Assembly (NCBI GenBank): GCA_022843625.1
Contig: JALHNH010000052.1
Coordinates: forward strand, 1 to 45,108
DNA length: 45,108 nt
Direction: 5' to 3'
Origin: Bryobacter sp.
GTDB lineage: Bacteria > Acidobacteriota > Terriglobia > Bryobacterales > Bryobacteraceae
The first letter of the stretch is position 1; the number at the start of each line of letters is the position of its first letter. A program made the translations under genes and the position numbers. Under the pieces are notes generated by a model, which was not told where the DNA came from, made no database searches, and worked only from the letters and a program-made list of their open reading frames with translations. Below, piece after piece: positions 1-8,307 of the stretch.

Positions 1-85
1 ACTCCGGACTGAATTTCCGTCTCGGTTTTGACATGCTCTCTCCTTCTACTTGAGAACTGTCCCGATTCTATCTGTCTCAGTTTAG

Positions 86-514
86 GGGTTCACTCCAATC
101 GTTCATGGGGTCAATGTCCCCGGCAAAGGTGGCGTTATCCAGGTCTTTCTTGCCACAGACCCGGCCACCGCAACGATCCAGAACTTCTTCTTTCAGCGTC
201 TGGAAAGTCCAGCTGCCCGTCAGCTCCGCAACAAGGACTTTCGTGCTCAATTTAACGGCATCACTCTCGCCGACTTCTACAAACACGACTACTACTCGAT
301 CGCCTCACCGGGAGTCAAAGCAGACAAGCTAGCCTCCATCAAACCACCAGCCATGGAACAGTCTGGTCAAGCCGATTACAACGCCTCGTTGCGAGGGCTT
401 CGCAAAAACTTGATTTTGCTCGACTACTTTGTTTACGACAAACGATTCGAGCCCTTCTTCGAGCGAGCCCAGCAAGCCGTGGGCAAAACAAATAGTAAAA
501 AGGAAAACCAATGA
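86..514 (+). pseudogene. Interrupted ORF of unknown function, 3' part
   Basis: An open frame of 142 codons begins directly after an in-frame TAG at 83-85 and ends with TGA at 512-514, which overlaps the ATG of the next gene (ATGA). The translation is coherent and protein-like (it contains GKGGVIQVFLATDP, QNFFFQRLESP and NLILLDYFVYDKRFEP), but the first in-frame ATG is only at 353, deep inside it. It therefore looks like the C-terminal part of a gene broken by a stop or frameshift near 85. A different frame (positions 3-53) ends with a TGA at 51-53 and may be the tail of the preceding gene. I do not recognise the family. The tight overlap with the following gene suggests it was once the first member of that operon. 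Confidence 0.45.
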
Positions 515-882
515 AAACCATCCTTACCCTGTGCGTCTCCCTTCTCGCCTTAGGCGGCTTCCTGCTCTGGCGCTCGATGCAGTTGCCTACACTTTCGGGG
601 TCCTTCACTGGAGCCCCTAAGGCAGCCGTAATCGACTTGATCGAGAGGCCCAAAGACTTCCTCAACAAGACTGTACTCATTGAAGGTCAGATCCGCGAGC
701 AGTGCAAAGCCATGGGCTGCTTCTTCTTCTTTCATGAAGGAGACAAGCAACTGCGCGTCGACCTAGAACAAATTGCAATGTACGCGCCCATGCGCGAAGG
801 CCGCCCCGCCCGGGTAGAAGGCCAAATTGTCCCCTATGGAGACGGCTATCAGCTCTTTGCTACTGCCGTCGAATTCAAGTGA
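511..882 (+). CDS. Small exported OB-fold-like protein
   Basis: This 123-residue protein starts with a hydrophobic segment (residues 3-22) that is either a signal peptide or a membrane anchor. The rest resembles the small tRNA-anti/OB-fold type periplasmic domains: a repeated pattern of short strands around VLIEGQIREQCKAMGCFFFF and RPARVEGQIVPYGDGYQL. The pair of cysteines in QCKAMGC could bind metal or form a disulfide. It overlaps the upstream broken ORF by four bases and lies 7 bases before the ABC permease, so it is probably an accessory of that exporter. Family assignment is by pattern only. It could also be a DUF4920-like protein. Confidence 0.6.
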   Translation: MKTILTLCVSLLALGGFLLWRSMQLPTLSGSFTGAPKAAVIDLIERPKDFLNKTVLIEGQIREQCKAMGCFFFFHEGDKQLRVDLEQIAMYAPMREGRPARVEGQIVPYGDGYQLFATAVEFK

Positions 883-889
883 GTACCCA

Positions 890-2173
890 ATGAACACCCA
901 ACTGCAGAATGACCCCTTCATTCTCCGTAGATATTTCGTACTTGCGATTAGAAATCTCCGCCGTCGCCTTGTCCGCACAGGCCTCACCATCGCCGGAGTC
1001 GCCCTTGCCGTCACCGTTGCCGTCTCGCTTGGCGGCTTCATGCTCGGCTATCGTGGCGCCATCGACAAGAGCATCGACATGCTTGGTTTTCAGGTCATGA
1101 TCATGGCGAAGGGTTGCCCGTATGAGGCCGCCACCATGATGCTCAAAGGCGGCACCGGCCTCCTCTACTTGCCGGGTGAGATCTACGACAGTGTTCGCAA
1201 CGATGCTGGAATCGAAAGCATCACGCCTATCTTTGTCGGCGTGGCTCAGAAGCAGGGCAGTGGCATTCGTGAAGATTCCTCGGAAAAGAATTTCATCATC
1301 ATCAGCGGGATTGAAGTAGCAAGCTACAAAGAGATGAAGCCCTGGATCAACTTTAAATCCGGACAGGGCTTTGATGGCGGCCGCTGGTTCTCCCCTGGCT
1401 CGCGCAACGAAGTTGTCCTCGGCTTTGAGGCTGCTGAATACGAGCAACGCAAAGTCGGCGACACCTTCTTTGCCACAATCACTCCTGCCGGTAAGCCGGA
1501 ACCAGTCCAGCACGAACTCAAAGTCGTTGGCATCCTCGACCGCACTGGCACCCAGGACGACGGCACTGTCTTTTTGCCTCTCGACGTCACTCGCGAATAC
1601 TTTGGCCGGCCAGGTCAGCTCACGATCCTCGGCATCAAGTTGAAGCAATTCAATGCCGTAAACATGAGGAACTTTGAAACCCGCTGGCTCAAGCTTCCCG
1701 AGGTCCAGGTCGTTGGCCTGCAACAGGTCAAGAACACACTCGTCGGCTTGGTGGCTACCGCTCAGACGATGATCGCCGCCGTTGCTATCATCGCTATCAT
1801 CGTCGCCTTCATCGGCGTCATCAATACGATTCTGATGAGCGTCTATGAGCGCACCTCCGAGATTGGAATTATGAAGGCCCTTGGTGCCCGGCGCGATTCG
1901 ATCTTTCAGCTCATCTGGCTCGAAACCGTGATGATGTGTCTCGCAGGTGGCATCTTCGGCTCCATCATGGCTGTTATCGGTTCAGACCTCGTTGAGAAGG
2001 CGATCAAGTCTGTCGCCGACATGGGCGTCTCGGGTTCTATCGTTCAAATCACTCCTGCGGTTATCGGCTACGCCATTCTTGGCGCTGTCATCCTCGGCTT
2101 CTTTGCCGGGCTCTATCCGGCCTGGCGAGCCTCTTCCATGCGACCTGTTGAAGCGATCAATAAAGGCAATTGA
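890..2173 (+). CDS. ABC transporter permease, MacB/FtsX type
   Basis: This 427-residue inner-membrane permease has the MacB/FtsX layout: one membrane helix near the N-terminus (about residues 30-55), a long extracytoplasmic domain (about 60-285) and three C-terminal helices. The C-terminal region contains the typical stretch ERTSEIGIMKALGAR, the coupling region that contacts the ATPase. The open frame extends upstream to 827, but the ATG at 890 fits the family N-terminus (short cytoplasmic tail, then IRNLRRRL before the first helix) and avoids overlapping the preceding gene. The ATPase follows after one base. Together they should form an ABC pump of the lipoprotein-release, macrolide or peptide-export kind. 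The substrate cannot be read from the sequence. Confidence 0.9.
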   Translation: MNTQLQNDPFILRRYFVLAIRNLRRRLVRTGLTIAGVALAVTVAVSLGGFMLGYRGAIDKSIDMLGFQVMIMAKGCPYEAATMMLKGGTGLLYLPGEIYDSVRNDAGIESITPIFVGVAQKQGSGIREDSSEKNFIIISGIEVASYKEMKPWINFKSGQGFDGGRWFSPGSRNEVVLGFEAAEYEQRKVGDTFFATITPAGKPEPVQHELKVVGILDRTGTQDDGTVFLPLDVTREYFGRPGQLTILGIKLKQFNAVNMRNFETRWLKLPEVQVVGLQQVKNTLVGLVATAQTMIAAVAIIAIIVAFIGVINTILMSVYERTSEIGIMKALGARRDSIFQLIWLETVMMCLAGGIFGSIMAVIGSDLVEKAIKSVADMGVSGSIVQITPAVIGYAILGAVILGFFAGLYPAWRASSMRPVEAINKGN

Positions 2174-2174
2174 C

Positions 2175-2864
2175 ATGAATAAAATCCTGATCGAGGCCAG
2201 TGGCCTCAAACGTTACTACCAGCGCGGTAGCGAAACAGTGAAAGCGCTCGACGGTGTCGATATTCAGATCCATGCCGGTGAGATCGTTTCCATTCTCGGT
2301 CCCTCTGGCTCGGGTAAGACCTCTCTCATCAATCTGCTCTCCTGCCTCGATGCCCCAACCGCAGGCAAGCTCTCAGTTGCCGGAAAATCCGTGGATGGGC
2401 TTACCGAAGATCAGCTGGTGGAAGTCCGGCGCGGCACCCTTGGCTTTGTCTTCCAGCACTTTTCTTTGCTGCCCACTCTCACCGTCACCGAAAACATCGA
2501 GCTCCCCCTGATGTTTCTCGGGCTAAAGCCGAACCCAATCCACACTGCGAATATCCTGGCTTCTGTCGGACTCACAGACCGCGCAACACACTTCCCGCGT
2601 GAACTCTCTGGCGGGCAGATGCAGCGTGTGGCCATTGCTCGTGCACTCATTTCCAGGCCAAAGATTCTCGTCGCCGACGAGCCTACCGGCAATCTCGACA
2701 AAGCAACCGGCGAATCCATCATCGCCGTCTTTCAGCGCCTCGCTGCCAGCGAGGGGCTGGCAATCCTGCTCACCACTCACAACGCTGCTTTCGGTGCCAT
2801 CGCCGACCGGGCGATTACCCTCGAAGATGGCCGCATCGTAAACGAAATCCGCGCGTCCTCGTGA
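2175..2864 (+). CDS. ABC transporter ATP-binding protein, LolD/MacB type
   Basis: This 229-residue cytoplasmic ATPase is complete. The Walker A motif GPSGSGKT is at residues 42-49, the Q-loop glutamine at 94, the signature LSGGQ at 144-148, Walker B ILVADE at 164-169 with the catalytic glutamate, and the switch histidine near 202 (TTHN). The motif ADEPTGNLD is characteristic of the LolD/MacB/FtsE branch. The ATG at 2175 is one base beyond the permease stop, so the two are translationally coupled. It energises the permease encoded at 890-2173. The open frame runs further upstream inside the permease gene, but that part is a shadow. Confidence 0.93.
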   Translation: MNKILIEASGLKRYYQRGSETVKALDGVDIQIHAGEIVSILGPSGSGKTSLINLLSCLDAPTAGKLSVAGKSVDGLTEDQLVEVRRGTLGFVFQHFSLLPTLTVTENIELPLMFLGLKPNPIHTANILASVGLTDRATHFPRELSGGQMQRVAIARALISRPKILVADEPTGNLDKATGESIIAVFQRLAASEGLAILLTTHNAAFGAIADRAITLEDGRIVNEIRASS

Positions 2865-2880
2865 TACAAGAAGATCATCT

Positions 2881-3441
2881 ATGTCGAAAGTTCTGATCGT
2901 AATCGGTGACGCAGCGGAAGCGATGGACACGCTCTACCCTTTCTTCCGCATCAAAGAGGCTGGCTACGAAGTTGTAGTCGCGGGCCCTCAAGCTCGCCTC
3001 TACCATCTGGTCATGCACGAAATCCCACCCGGCTGGGACATCACACGCGAAGGCCCCAGCTACCATCTCGCCGCCGACATCGCTTTCTCGGATCTAAATC
3101 CAGAAGACTACATCGGCCTCTTCATCACCGGTGGTCGCGCCCCGGAATACCTGCGCTACGACCAACATCTCCTGGCCATCACCCGTCATTTCTTTTCGAC
3201 AAATAAACCTGTGGCCAGCGTCTGTCATGGAGTCGAGATCATCGCTGCCGCTGATGTCATCCGTGGACGTCGCGTTGCTACTGTAGCCAAGTGCGCTTTG
3301 GATGTCACCTTCTCCGGTGGACAATTCGTAAACGAAGGCTGCGTTCGCGATGGCAACCTGGTTAGCGGCCGCACCTGGCATGACAACCACCTCTTCATGC
3401 GCGAGTTCATGCTGATGTTGGCCGAGGCAGATCAAGAGTGA
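2881..3441 (+). CDS. DJ-1/PfpI family protein
   Basis: This 186-residue protein has the DJ-1/PfpI flavodoxin-like fold. The nucleophile elbow is ASVCHGVE, with the reactive cysteine at residue 115 followed by histidine 116. An acidic residue near position 13 corresponds to the conserved glutamate of the family, and FITGGRAPEY is the usual glycine-rich loop. Members act as class I glutamine-amidotransferase-like hydrolases, glyoxalases or deglycases. Which activity this one has cannot be told. It begins 17 bases after the ATPase gene, behind a weak AAGAAG ribosome site, and its stop overlaps the GTG of the next gene. It therefore belongs to the same operon. Confidence 0.88.
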   Translation: MSKVLIVIGDAAEAMDTLYPFFRIKEAGYEVVVAGPQARLYHLVMHEIPPGWDITREGPSYHLAADIAFSDLNPEDYIGLFITGGRAPEYLRYDQHLLAITRHFFSTNKPVASVCHGVEIIAAADVIRGRRVATVAKCALDVTFSGGQFVNEGCVRDGNLVSGRTWHDNHLFMREFMLMLAEADQE

Positions 3442-4286
3442 AACGCCGAACCTTCTTCGCACTCGCAGTCCCGCCCAAACCCATACAGCTTTCTATCGGC
3501 ACCTACGGAATGCAGAACCTCGATGTCGACAAGGCACTTGAGCAAATCCATCAGATCGGTTATGACGGCGCAGAACTCTGCCTGATGGCAGGCTGGCCCA
3601 GCGAGCCCTATAAGCTCAATATCCCCGCACGCCGCCGCATCCGCGAGCAGCCGCTTCCCATCCCAACGATGATCGAGAACTTCAACCTCCTCGTCTCCGA
3701 TCCCGACTACGCCCGCACTCTCGACCGCATCCGCATTGCCGCTGCTCTCGCTCTGGACATCGCCCCGAAGAACCCTCCACTTCTGCAAACCGTCCTCGGC
3801 GGCAAGCCCGAAGAATGGGAACAGGTAAAAGCAAAAATGGCCATCCGGCTCGCCGGCTGGGCTCGCGTGGCTGAAGAGAATGGCATCAGGATGGCGGTGA
3901 AGTCCCACATCGGCAGCGCATCCAATACTCCCGAGAAACTCGTTTGGCTGCTCGACCAGGTGAAAAGCCCTGCCCTCAGCGGCATCTACGATTACAGCCA
4001 TTTTCAGCTCCTCAACCTCGACCTCGAAAAGACCCTCGATACGCTGCTCCCTCGTTCCTCCTTTATCACCGTAAAAGACGGCCGCCTCGTCGATGGCAAT
4101 CCTCAGTTTCTGCTTCCCGGCGATGGCACCACCGACTACAAGAAATACTTCAAACTGCTAAAGGCCAGGAAGTACCGGGGCTGGATGCTGGTCGAGATCA
4201 GCCGTCAACTCCAAATTCAGGCCGGCTACGATCCCATCGCTGCCGCCCGCAGGTCCTATCAAAAACTGGCACCTTTCTTGAGCTGA
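3438..4286 (+). CDS. Sugar phosphate isomerase/epimerase-like TIM-barrel protein
   Basis: This 282-residue protein looks like the AP-endonuclease-2/xylose-isomerase-like TIM-barrel family. Strand and metal-site patterns are visible: LSIGTYGMQ at the start, GYDGAELCLMAGWPSEPY, a central EENGIRMAVKSHIG, then SGIYDYSHFQL and a C-terminal RGWMLVEISRQ with the conserved glutamate. The start is GTG at 3438, which overlaps the previous stop by four bases (GTGA). The N-terminal MKRRTFFALAV resembles a shortened Tat or lipoprotein leader, so export is possible. It sits just before a NagA-like gene and a ROK kinase gene, which suggests a role in sugar or amino-sugar breakdown. The substrate is unknown. 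Confidence 0.8.
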   Translation: MKRRTFFALAVPPKPIQLSIGTYGMQNLDVDKALEQIHQIGYDGAELCLMAGWPSEPYKLNIPARRRIREQPLPIPTMIENFNLLVSDPDYARTLDRIRIAAALALDIAPKNPPLLQTVLGGKPEEWEQVKAKMAIRLAGWARVAEENGIRMAVKSHIGSASNTPEKLVWLLDQVKSPALSGIYDYSHFQLLNLDLEKTLDTLLPRSSFITVKDGRLVDGNPQFLLPGDGTTDYKKYFKLLKARKYRGWMLVEISRQLQIQAGYDPIAAARRSYQKLAPFLS

Positions 4287-4299
4287 AACGGTCCCAGCG

Positions 4300-5379
4300 A
4301 TGCCCAAGAGTTGTATCGTGGAACTTGGGTTTCCCCGCAGGAGTTTTGCACACTTGAGTGAGATCGTTTACCCCCTTTCCCTTCAGGCGAATGGTGGCCC
4401 TCTTTTTACCAACGGAGTCTGGTCAGGCTATGTGTCTTTCGACAGTCCCGGCCTGACGCTGGCCCAACTTGAATCTGTCGCCCGCTACTACTACAGCCTG
4501 GGCTACGGTTACTTCTGCCCTACGATGGTTACCTCTAGTCCTGAGGCATACCAGTCCAACCTCCCCACCTTCCGCGCTGCACGCGACTTCGACTGGGGGC
4601 AGGGAATTCTCCCGCCACACCTCGAGGGCCCGTTCTTCTCGCCAGACTGCATGGGTGCACACAACCCATCGCTACGGCAGGACCCTACCCTCGCCTTCGC
4701 TGACAAACTCTTCGACTGGTCCGGCGGTTTCATCGGTTTCATCACCATGGCCCCGGAGCGACCCGGTGCGCTCGACACCATCCGTTATCTCACCAGCAAA
4801 GGCGTCAGCATCAGCCTCGGCCACATGAATCCCGTCGTCGAAGACATCCAGGCCGCCCTTGAAGCCGGTGCCACCTCCTTCACTCATGTCCTCAATGCTG
4901 CCACACGCGACAAGCTCTCTGCCAAAGACCTCCGCATGGTCGCGCAATTCACAGACCGCCGCGCCTGGTCCATGATCATCCCCGACGCCGTCCACGTGCC
5001 CGCCTACGCTGTCCAACTCATGGCTCAAAGCAAAGGCCCTGACAAAGTAATTTTCGTCTCAGACGAAAGCCCTCTCATTGGCGCTCCCGTCGGCACCACA
5101 GCAACCCTCTGGGGCCACACCTTCGAAATCCGAAAAGATGAAGCAGGCCATGTTCGTTCTTACGATCTCAGCGGCTCCTGTACTTCGTTGATCGAGTGCA
5201 TGAACATTGCGATCCAGTGGGGCATCCCGCAACAAGTCGTAGAAGCCGCTGTCACTGCCAACGCGGCTGCCTTCCTTGCTCCTGCCCTTCGTCGCTGCAA
5301 CATCTCGCTCAGCCAGACCCCTTCTCATTCCCGGGGCGTCCGCTTTCAGGACTCTTCCTACCAGGTCAACCACAACTAA
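4300..5379 (+). CDS. NagA-like N-acetylglucosamine-6-phosphate deacetylase
   Basis: This 359-residue amidohydrolase keeps the NagA pattern: LQANGG near residue 28, HLEGPF at 107-112 with the metal-binding glutamate, SLGH at 172-175, THVLNAA at 195-201 and a catalytic aspartate in VSDE (about 255). DAVHVP at 229-234 matches the substrate-binding DGxH region. Known family members remove acetate from GlcNAc-6-phosphate in the cytoplasm. The N-terminal beta-sandwich is shorter than usual and its text is unusual, so substrate specificity may differ. The gene sits 13 bases after the isomerase-like gene and directly abuts a ROK kinase gene (stop 5377-5379, ATG 5380). That pairing supports an amino-sugar pathway. 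Confidence 0.82.
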   Translation: MPKSCIVELGFPRRSFAHLSEIVYPLSLQANGGPLFTNGVWSGYVSFDSPGLTLAQLESVARYYYSLGYGYFCPTMVTSSPEAYQSNLPTFRAARDFDWGQGILPPHLEGPFFSPDCMGAHNPSLRQDPTLAFADKLFDWSGGFIGFITMAPERPGALDTIRYLTSKGVSISLGHMNPVVEDIQAALEAGATSFTHVLNAATRDKLSAKDLRMVAQFTDRRAWSMIIPDAVHVPAYAVQLMAQSKGPDKVIFVSDESPLIGAPVGTTATLWGHTFEIRKDEAGHVRSYDLSGSCTSLIECMNIAIQWGIPQQVVEAAVTANAAAFLAPALRRCNISLSQTPSHSRGVRFQDSSYQVNHN

Positions 5380-6750
5380 ATGGAACTCATCGCTCCCTCC
5401 ATCACTCCCAGTCTCGATCCCGACTTCAGGCCTTCCGCTCTCGCCTGGCGCGCCTTCGCCCAACATATCGAGGGCAACTCTCAGCCAGTCAGAATTGCAA
5501 TTGAACAAGGCGACGGATCCATTTACGTCTTCTGCCGTAACATCTGCCGCGACGACATCGCCGTAAACCTTCGCTTCCTGGAACGGGAAGTCAAATTCCT
5601 CCTCTGGGCTGTTGGTGGTTTCCGCATTCACATAGATGCACCAGAAGATCTGGTCTCACTCCTCCGCAACTACATCTACCGCTACGATGCAAACCGCCTC
5701 TTTGACCTGGAAGTAATGGGGCCCACCATCTACGGCCATCCTTGCGAAATCGTCTACGCCCCGGGTGCAAGCTTTCCATTAGCCTCGCACGTCACACTTC
5801 CTCTGGGCCGCCACGCCGGTGGTTGCCGGGTCTCGATCGACAAGGGTGCTTCTGACATCAAGGCCTACGCAGAGCAGGACGGCGTCACTACCTTTTCTGG
5901 TGAGTTCAAGTGGGACCCCAAACCACAAACCGACCCTTCCTATCACAACAAGCACATCCGCAACGCCATCGCTACCGCCGCTGCCACGCTCCCACGCGTC
6001 GATGCCATCGGGGTCAGCTCTGCCGGTGTCTACATTGCCAATGAGCCGCGCGTAGCTTCCCTCTTCCGCGGCCTCTCCCGCCACGACTTCGAAAATGAAA
6101 TCGTTCCGATGTACCATCGCATCCAGGAAGAGTACGGCGGCATCCCTGTGGTGGTCGCGAACGACGGTTCCGTCTCGGCTCTTGCCGGCTCCATGTCGCT
6201 CAATCGCAACCGCGTCCTCGGCCTCGCCTTCGGCAGCAGTCTCGCTGCAGGCTATGTGGATGGGGCAGGGAACATCACCACCTGGCTCGACGAACTCGCC
6301 TTCGTCCCCATTGATATGAACCCGCTCGCGCCACCCGACGAGTGGTCTAACGATCGTGGCTGCGGCGTACAGTACCTCTCACAACAGGCAGTCAACCGCC
6401 TGCTCAAGCCGGCTGGTCTTGAGTTTCCGGAAAATATGGGTGTCCCCGAGCGCCTCGAACAAGTCCAGGCTCTGCACAAGAATGGCGACCCCCGCACCGG
6501 GAAAATCTACCAGACCATCGGCGTCTATTTCGGCTACGCTCTCGCCCACTATGCCAACTACTACGACATCGGCACCGTCCTCGTCATGGGCAGGGTAACG
6601 ACGGGTCAGGGCGGCGATATCATTCTCGAAGTCGCAAACGAAGTCCTGGCTAAGGACTTCCCGCACCTCAGCATCGAAGTCCGTCTTCCCGATGAAGCCA
6701 GCCGTCGTGTAGGACAAGCCGCTGCCGCCGCTTCGCTCCCTCAAATTTAA
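5380..6750 (+). CDS. ROK-family sugar kinase-like protein with long N-terminal extension
   Basis: This 456-residue protein carries an ASKHA/ROK-like kinase core from about residue 145. RVSIDKGASDIKAYAEQDG is the phosphate-1 loop, DAIGVSSAGVYI is a phosphate-2-like strand, VVVANDGSVSALAG carries the likely catalytic aspartate, and GLAFGSSLAAGYVDGAG is the usual glycine-rich ROK stretch. ROK proteins phosphorylate hexoses or act as repressors. No helix-turn-helix is evident in the first 140 residues, which I do not recognise and which make the protein about 150 residues longer than typical ROK kinases. It starts immediately after the NagA-like gene. Its 3' end and following bases recur at about 11671-11737. 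Confidence 0.75.
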   Translation: MELIAPSITPSLDPDFRPSALAWRAFAQHIEGNSQPVRIAIEQGDGSIYVFCRNICRDDIAVNLRFLEREVKFLLWAVGGFRIHIDAPEDLVSLLRNYIYRYDANRLFDLEVMGPTIYGHPCEIVYAPGASFPLASHVTLPLGRHAGGCRVSIDKGASDIKAYAEQDGVTTFSGEFKWDPKPQTDPSYHNKHIRNAIATAAATLPRVDAIGVSSAGVYIANEPRVASLFRGLSRHDFENEIVPMYHRIQEEYGGIPVVVANDGSVSALAGSMSLNRNRVLGLAFGSSLAAGYVDGAGNITTWLDELAFVPIDMNPLAPPDEWSNDRGCGVQYLSQQAVNRLLKPAGLEFPENMGVPERLEQVQALHKNGDPRTGKIYQTIGVYFGYALAHYANYYDIGTVLVMGRVTTGQGGDIILEVANEVLAKDFPHLSIEVRLPDEASRRVGQAAAAASLPQI

Positions 6751-6776
6751 CCGCGCATCCAAATACGAATAGCCTA
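6711..6776. repeat. Left copy of a duplicated ROK/PQQ-dehydrogenase gene junction
   Basis: This stretch holds the last codons of the ROK gene (GQAAAAASLPQI) and the bases after its stop. It aligns with 11671-11737. The first 40 bases match at about 35 positions, and the similarity continues with a small gap. The minus strand here still encodes a LFVFG stretch that matches the C-terminus LFVFGLRR of the PQQ dehydrogenase. The ROK gene is intact at this copy and the dehydrogenase tail is a relic. Confidence 0.7.
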
Positions 6777-8306
6777 GCCTCCGCCAGCAGCCAGCAGGGC
6801 CGCGGGTTGACCCAGCAGGATGCCGCTGCGTTGCTGGAAATACTTGCCAGACTTGCGCAAAGCGAGATCTTGAGGACTCATCGCTGCCTGCAAAACAGAG
6901 TCGTAAGAAAATCCGCTGTCACCGAATTTCTTCATCCATGCCAGTGATTGTTCGTGCAGACGCTGTTGAGTGCGCGCGGCCTCACTTTCCCCATACATAT
7001 TGCGAAGCTCCCACTGGTCGCGCTGGCGATCATAGAGGCAGTTCCAGCGCACGTGCTCTGGTGTTTGGAAGTAAGCGTTGCGATAGAGTGCATCGCCACC
7101 CGGTCGGCTCGTGTCGAACGCGTAGGTATGGCGGCGCGTGTAGACGCCTCGCCAATCGAGGTTCAACAGGAAGAGTGGGACAGACTCTACCGTGTTGTCG
7201 GCACCTGTACGGATCGCCTCAGCGAGATTTTGGCCTTCGCAAGTGCCTGGGACCGTCAGCCCCATCAAGCCAAGCAAGGTCGGCATCAAGTCGAGAGTTC
7301 CTACCAGCAGATCGCTGGTGCGAGGTCGTAACGCACGAGGAAAGCGAACTAACAGTGGAACTCGAATGGACTCTGCCTCAGGCCTCATTTTGTTGTGCTT
7401 AAACCCGTGCGAAAGCAAAGTGTCGCCATGATCCGAGGTGAAGACGACGATCGTATTGTCGGCCAGCCCCTTGGCCGCGAGCTTCTTCATGAGTTGCCCG
7501 AAGGCTTGGTCGAGGCTGGAACACATCGCCATATGTCCGCGATAGACGCGGCGGTGCGACGCTGTATTCTCGCAGTTGCCGCGCACCCGAATTGCCTCAG
7601 GATCATAGAGGCGCAACATGTCTTCTGGCGCACCATATTGATCCTCAGGGCCCTTGGCTGGCGGATTCACGGGTGCCCAATTATGAGGTGGATGCCAGGA
7701 AAGAAATAACGCGAATGGATCTTCGCCTTGCCTGTCGATGAACTCTTCAGCCTGCCTGGTCTGCGCATAGGGCTCCCAGTCGCCGTAGCGCTGGCGCTGG
7801 CCCTTCTCGTCCCAGTAGTATGCGCGGTTTTCGTCGAAGACAACGGTGCAGTTGTTCGAAAGAAACGTACCGTCGAATCCATACCGGTACTCGCCCGCGG
7901 GAATGGGGCGGACACGGTTGCCGCCATACAGGTGCCACTTTCCGATGTATCCAGTCTGATAGCCGGCCTTCCTCAGAACTTCTCCGAAGTACTTGCCTTG
8001 TCCAGGCAACATCTGGATGTCGTTCTCGAGAGCTCCGTTTCGCAAGGGGTGCTGCCCGGACAGCAGGACACCTCGATAGGGAGTACACAAAGGAGAGTTT
8101 GCTACGCAATGGCGAAAGCGCACGGATTCACGGGCAAACGCGTCGAGCTGCGGTGTTATAATCTGCCGATTGCCTGATGAACCGAGCATGTCGTAGGATT
8201 GTTGATCGCTGAAGACGAATACAAGATTTGGCCGGGATTGCTTTGCGTTCGCACTGCCCGCAGCCAGGGCGGTTCCGAGTTCTCTTCTGGATAGGGTGAC
8301 GCTCAT
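6774..8306 (-). CDS. Secreted sulfatase
   Basis: This 510-residue arylsulfatase-family enzyme has the formylglycine signature CTPYR with cysteine at residue 74. It has the metal-binding aspartate in VFSDQQ (34), GKWHL (about 122-126) and the second metal site FTSDHGD. The N-terminus SRRELGTALAAG resembles a short Tat leader, so export to the periplasm is likely. I chose the ATG at 8306, one base after the stop of the upstream TonB receptor gene. An in-frame ATG at 8330 would lie inside that gene. The enzyme probably desulfates a sugar or glycan taken up by the receptor. The last residues (GQPAALLAAGGG) run into the duplicated junction and may derive from the PQQ dehydrogenase tail. Confidence 0.9.
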   Translation of the reverse strand: MSVTLSRRELGTALAAGSANAKQSRPNLVFVFSDQQSYDMLGSSGNRQIITPQLDAFARESVRFRHCVANSPLCTPYRGVLLSGQHPLRNGALENDIQMLPGQGKYFGEVLRKAGYQTGYIGKWHLYGGNRVRPIPAGEYRYGFDGTFLSNNCTVVFDENRAYYWDEKGQRQRYGDWEPYAQTRQAEEFIDRQGEDPFALFLSWHPPHNWAPVNPPAKGPEDQYGAPEDMLRLYDPEAIRVRGNCENTASHRRVYRGHMAMCSSLDQAFGQLMKKLAAKGLADNTIVVFTSDHGDTLLSHGFKHNKMRPEAESIRVPLLVRFPRALRPRTSDLLVGTLDLMPTLLGLMGLTVPGTCEGQNLAEAIRTGADNTVESVPLFLLNLDWRGVYTRRHTYAFDTSRPGGDALYRNAYFQTPEHVRWNCLYDRQRDQWELRNMYGESEAARTQQRLHEQSLAWMKKFGDSGFSYDSVLQAAMSPQDLALRKSGKYFQQRSGILLGQPAALLAAGGG

Positions 8307-8307
8307 A

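Noticed and set aside
875..1723. 282-codon open frame on the minus strand
   Set aside because: Antisense to the ABC permease gene, with no ribosome site and no family pattern.
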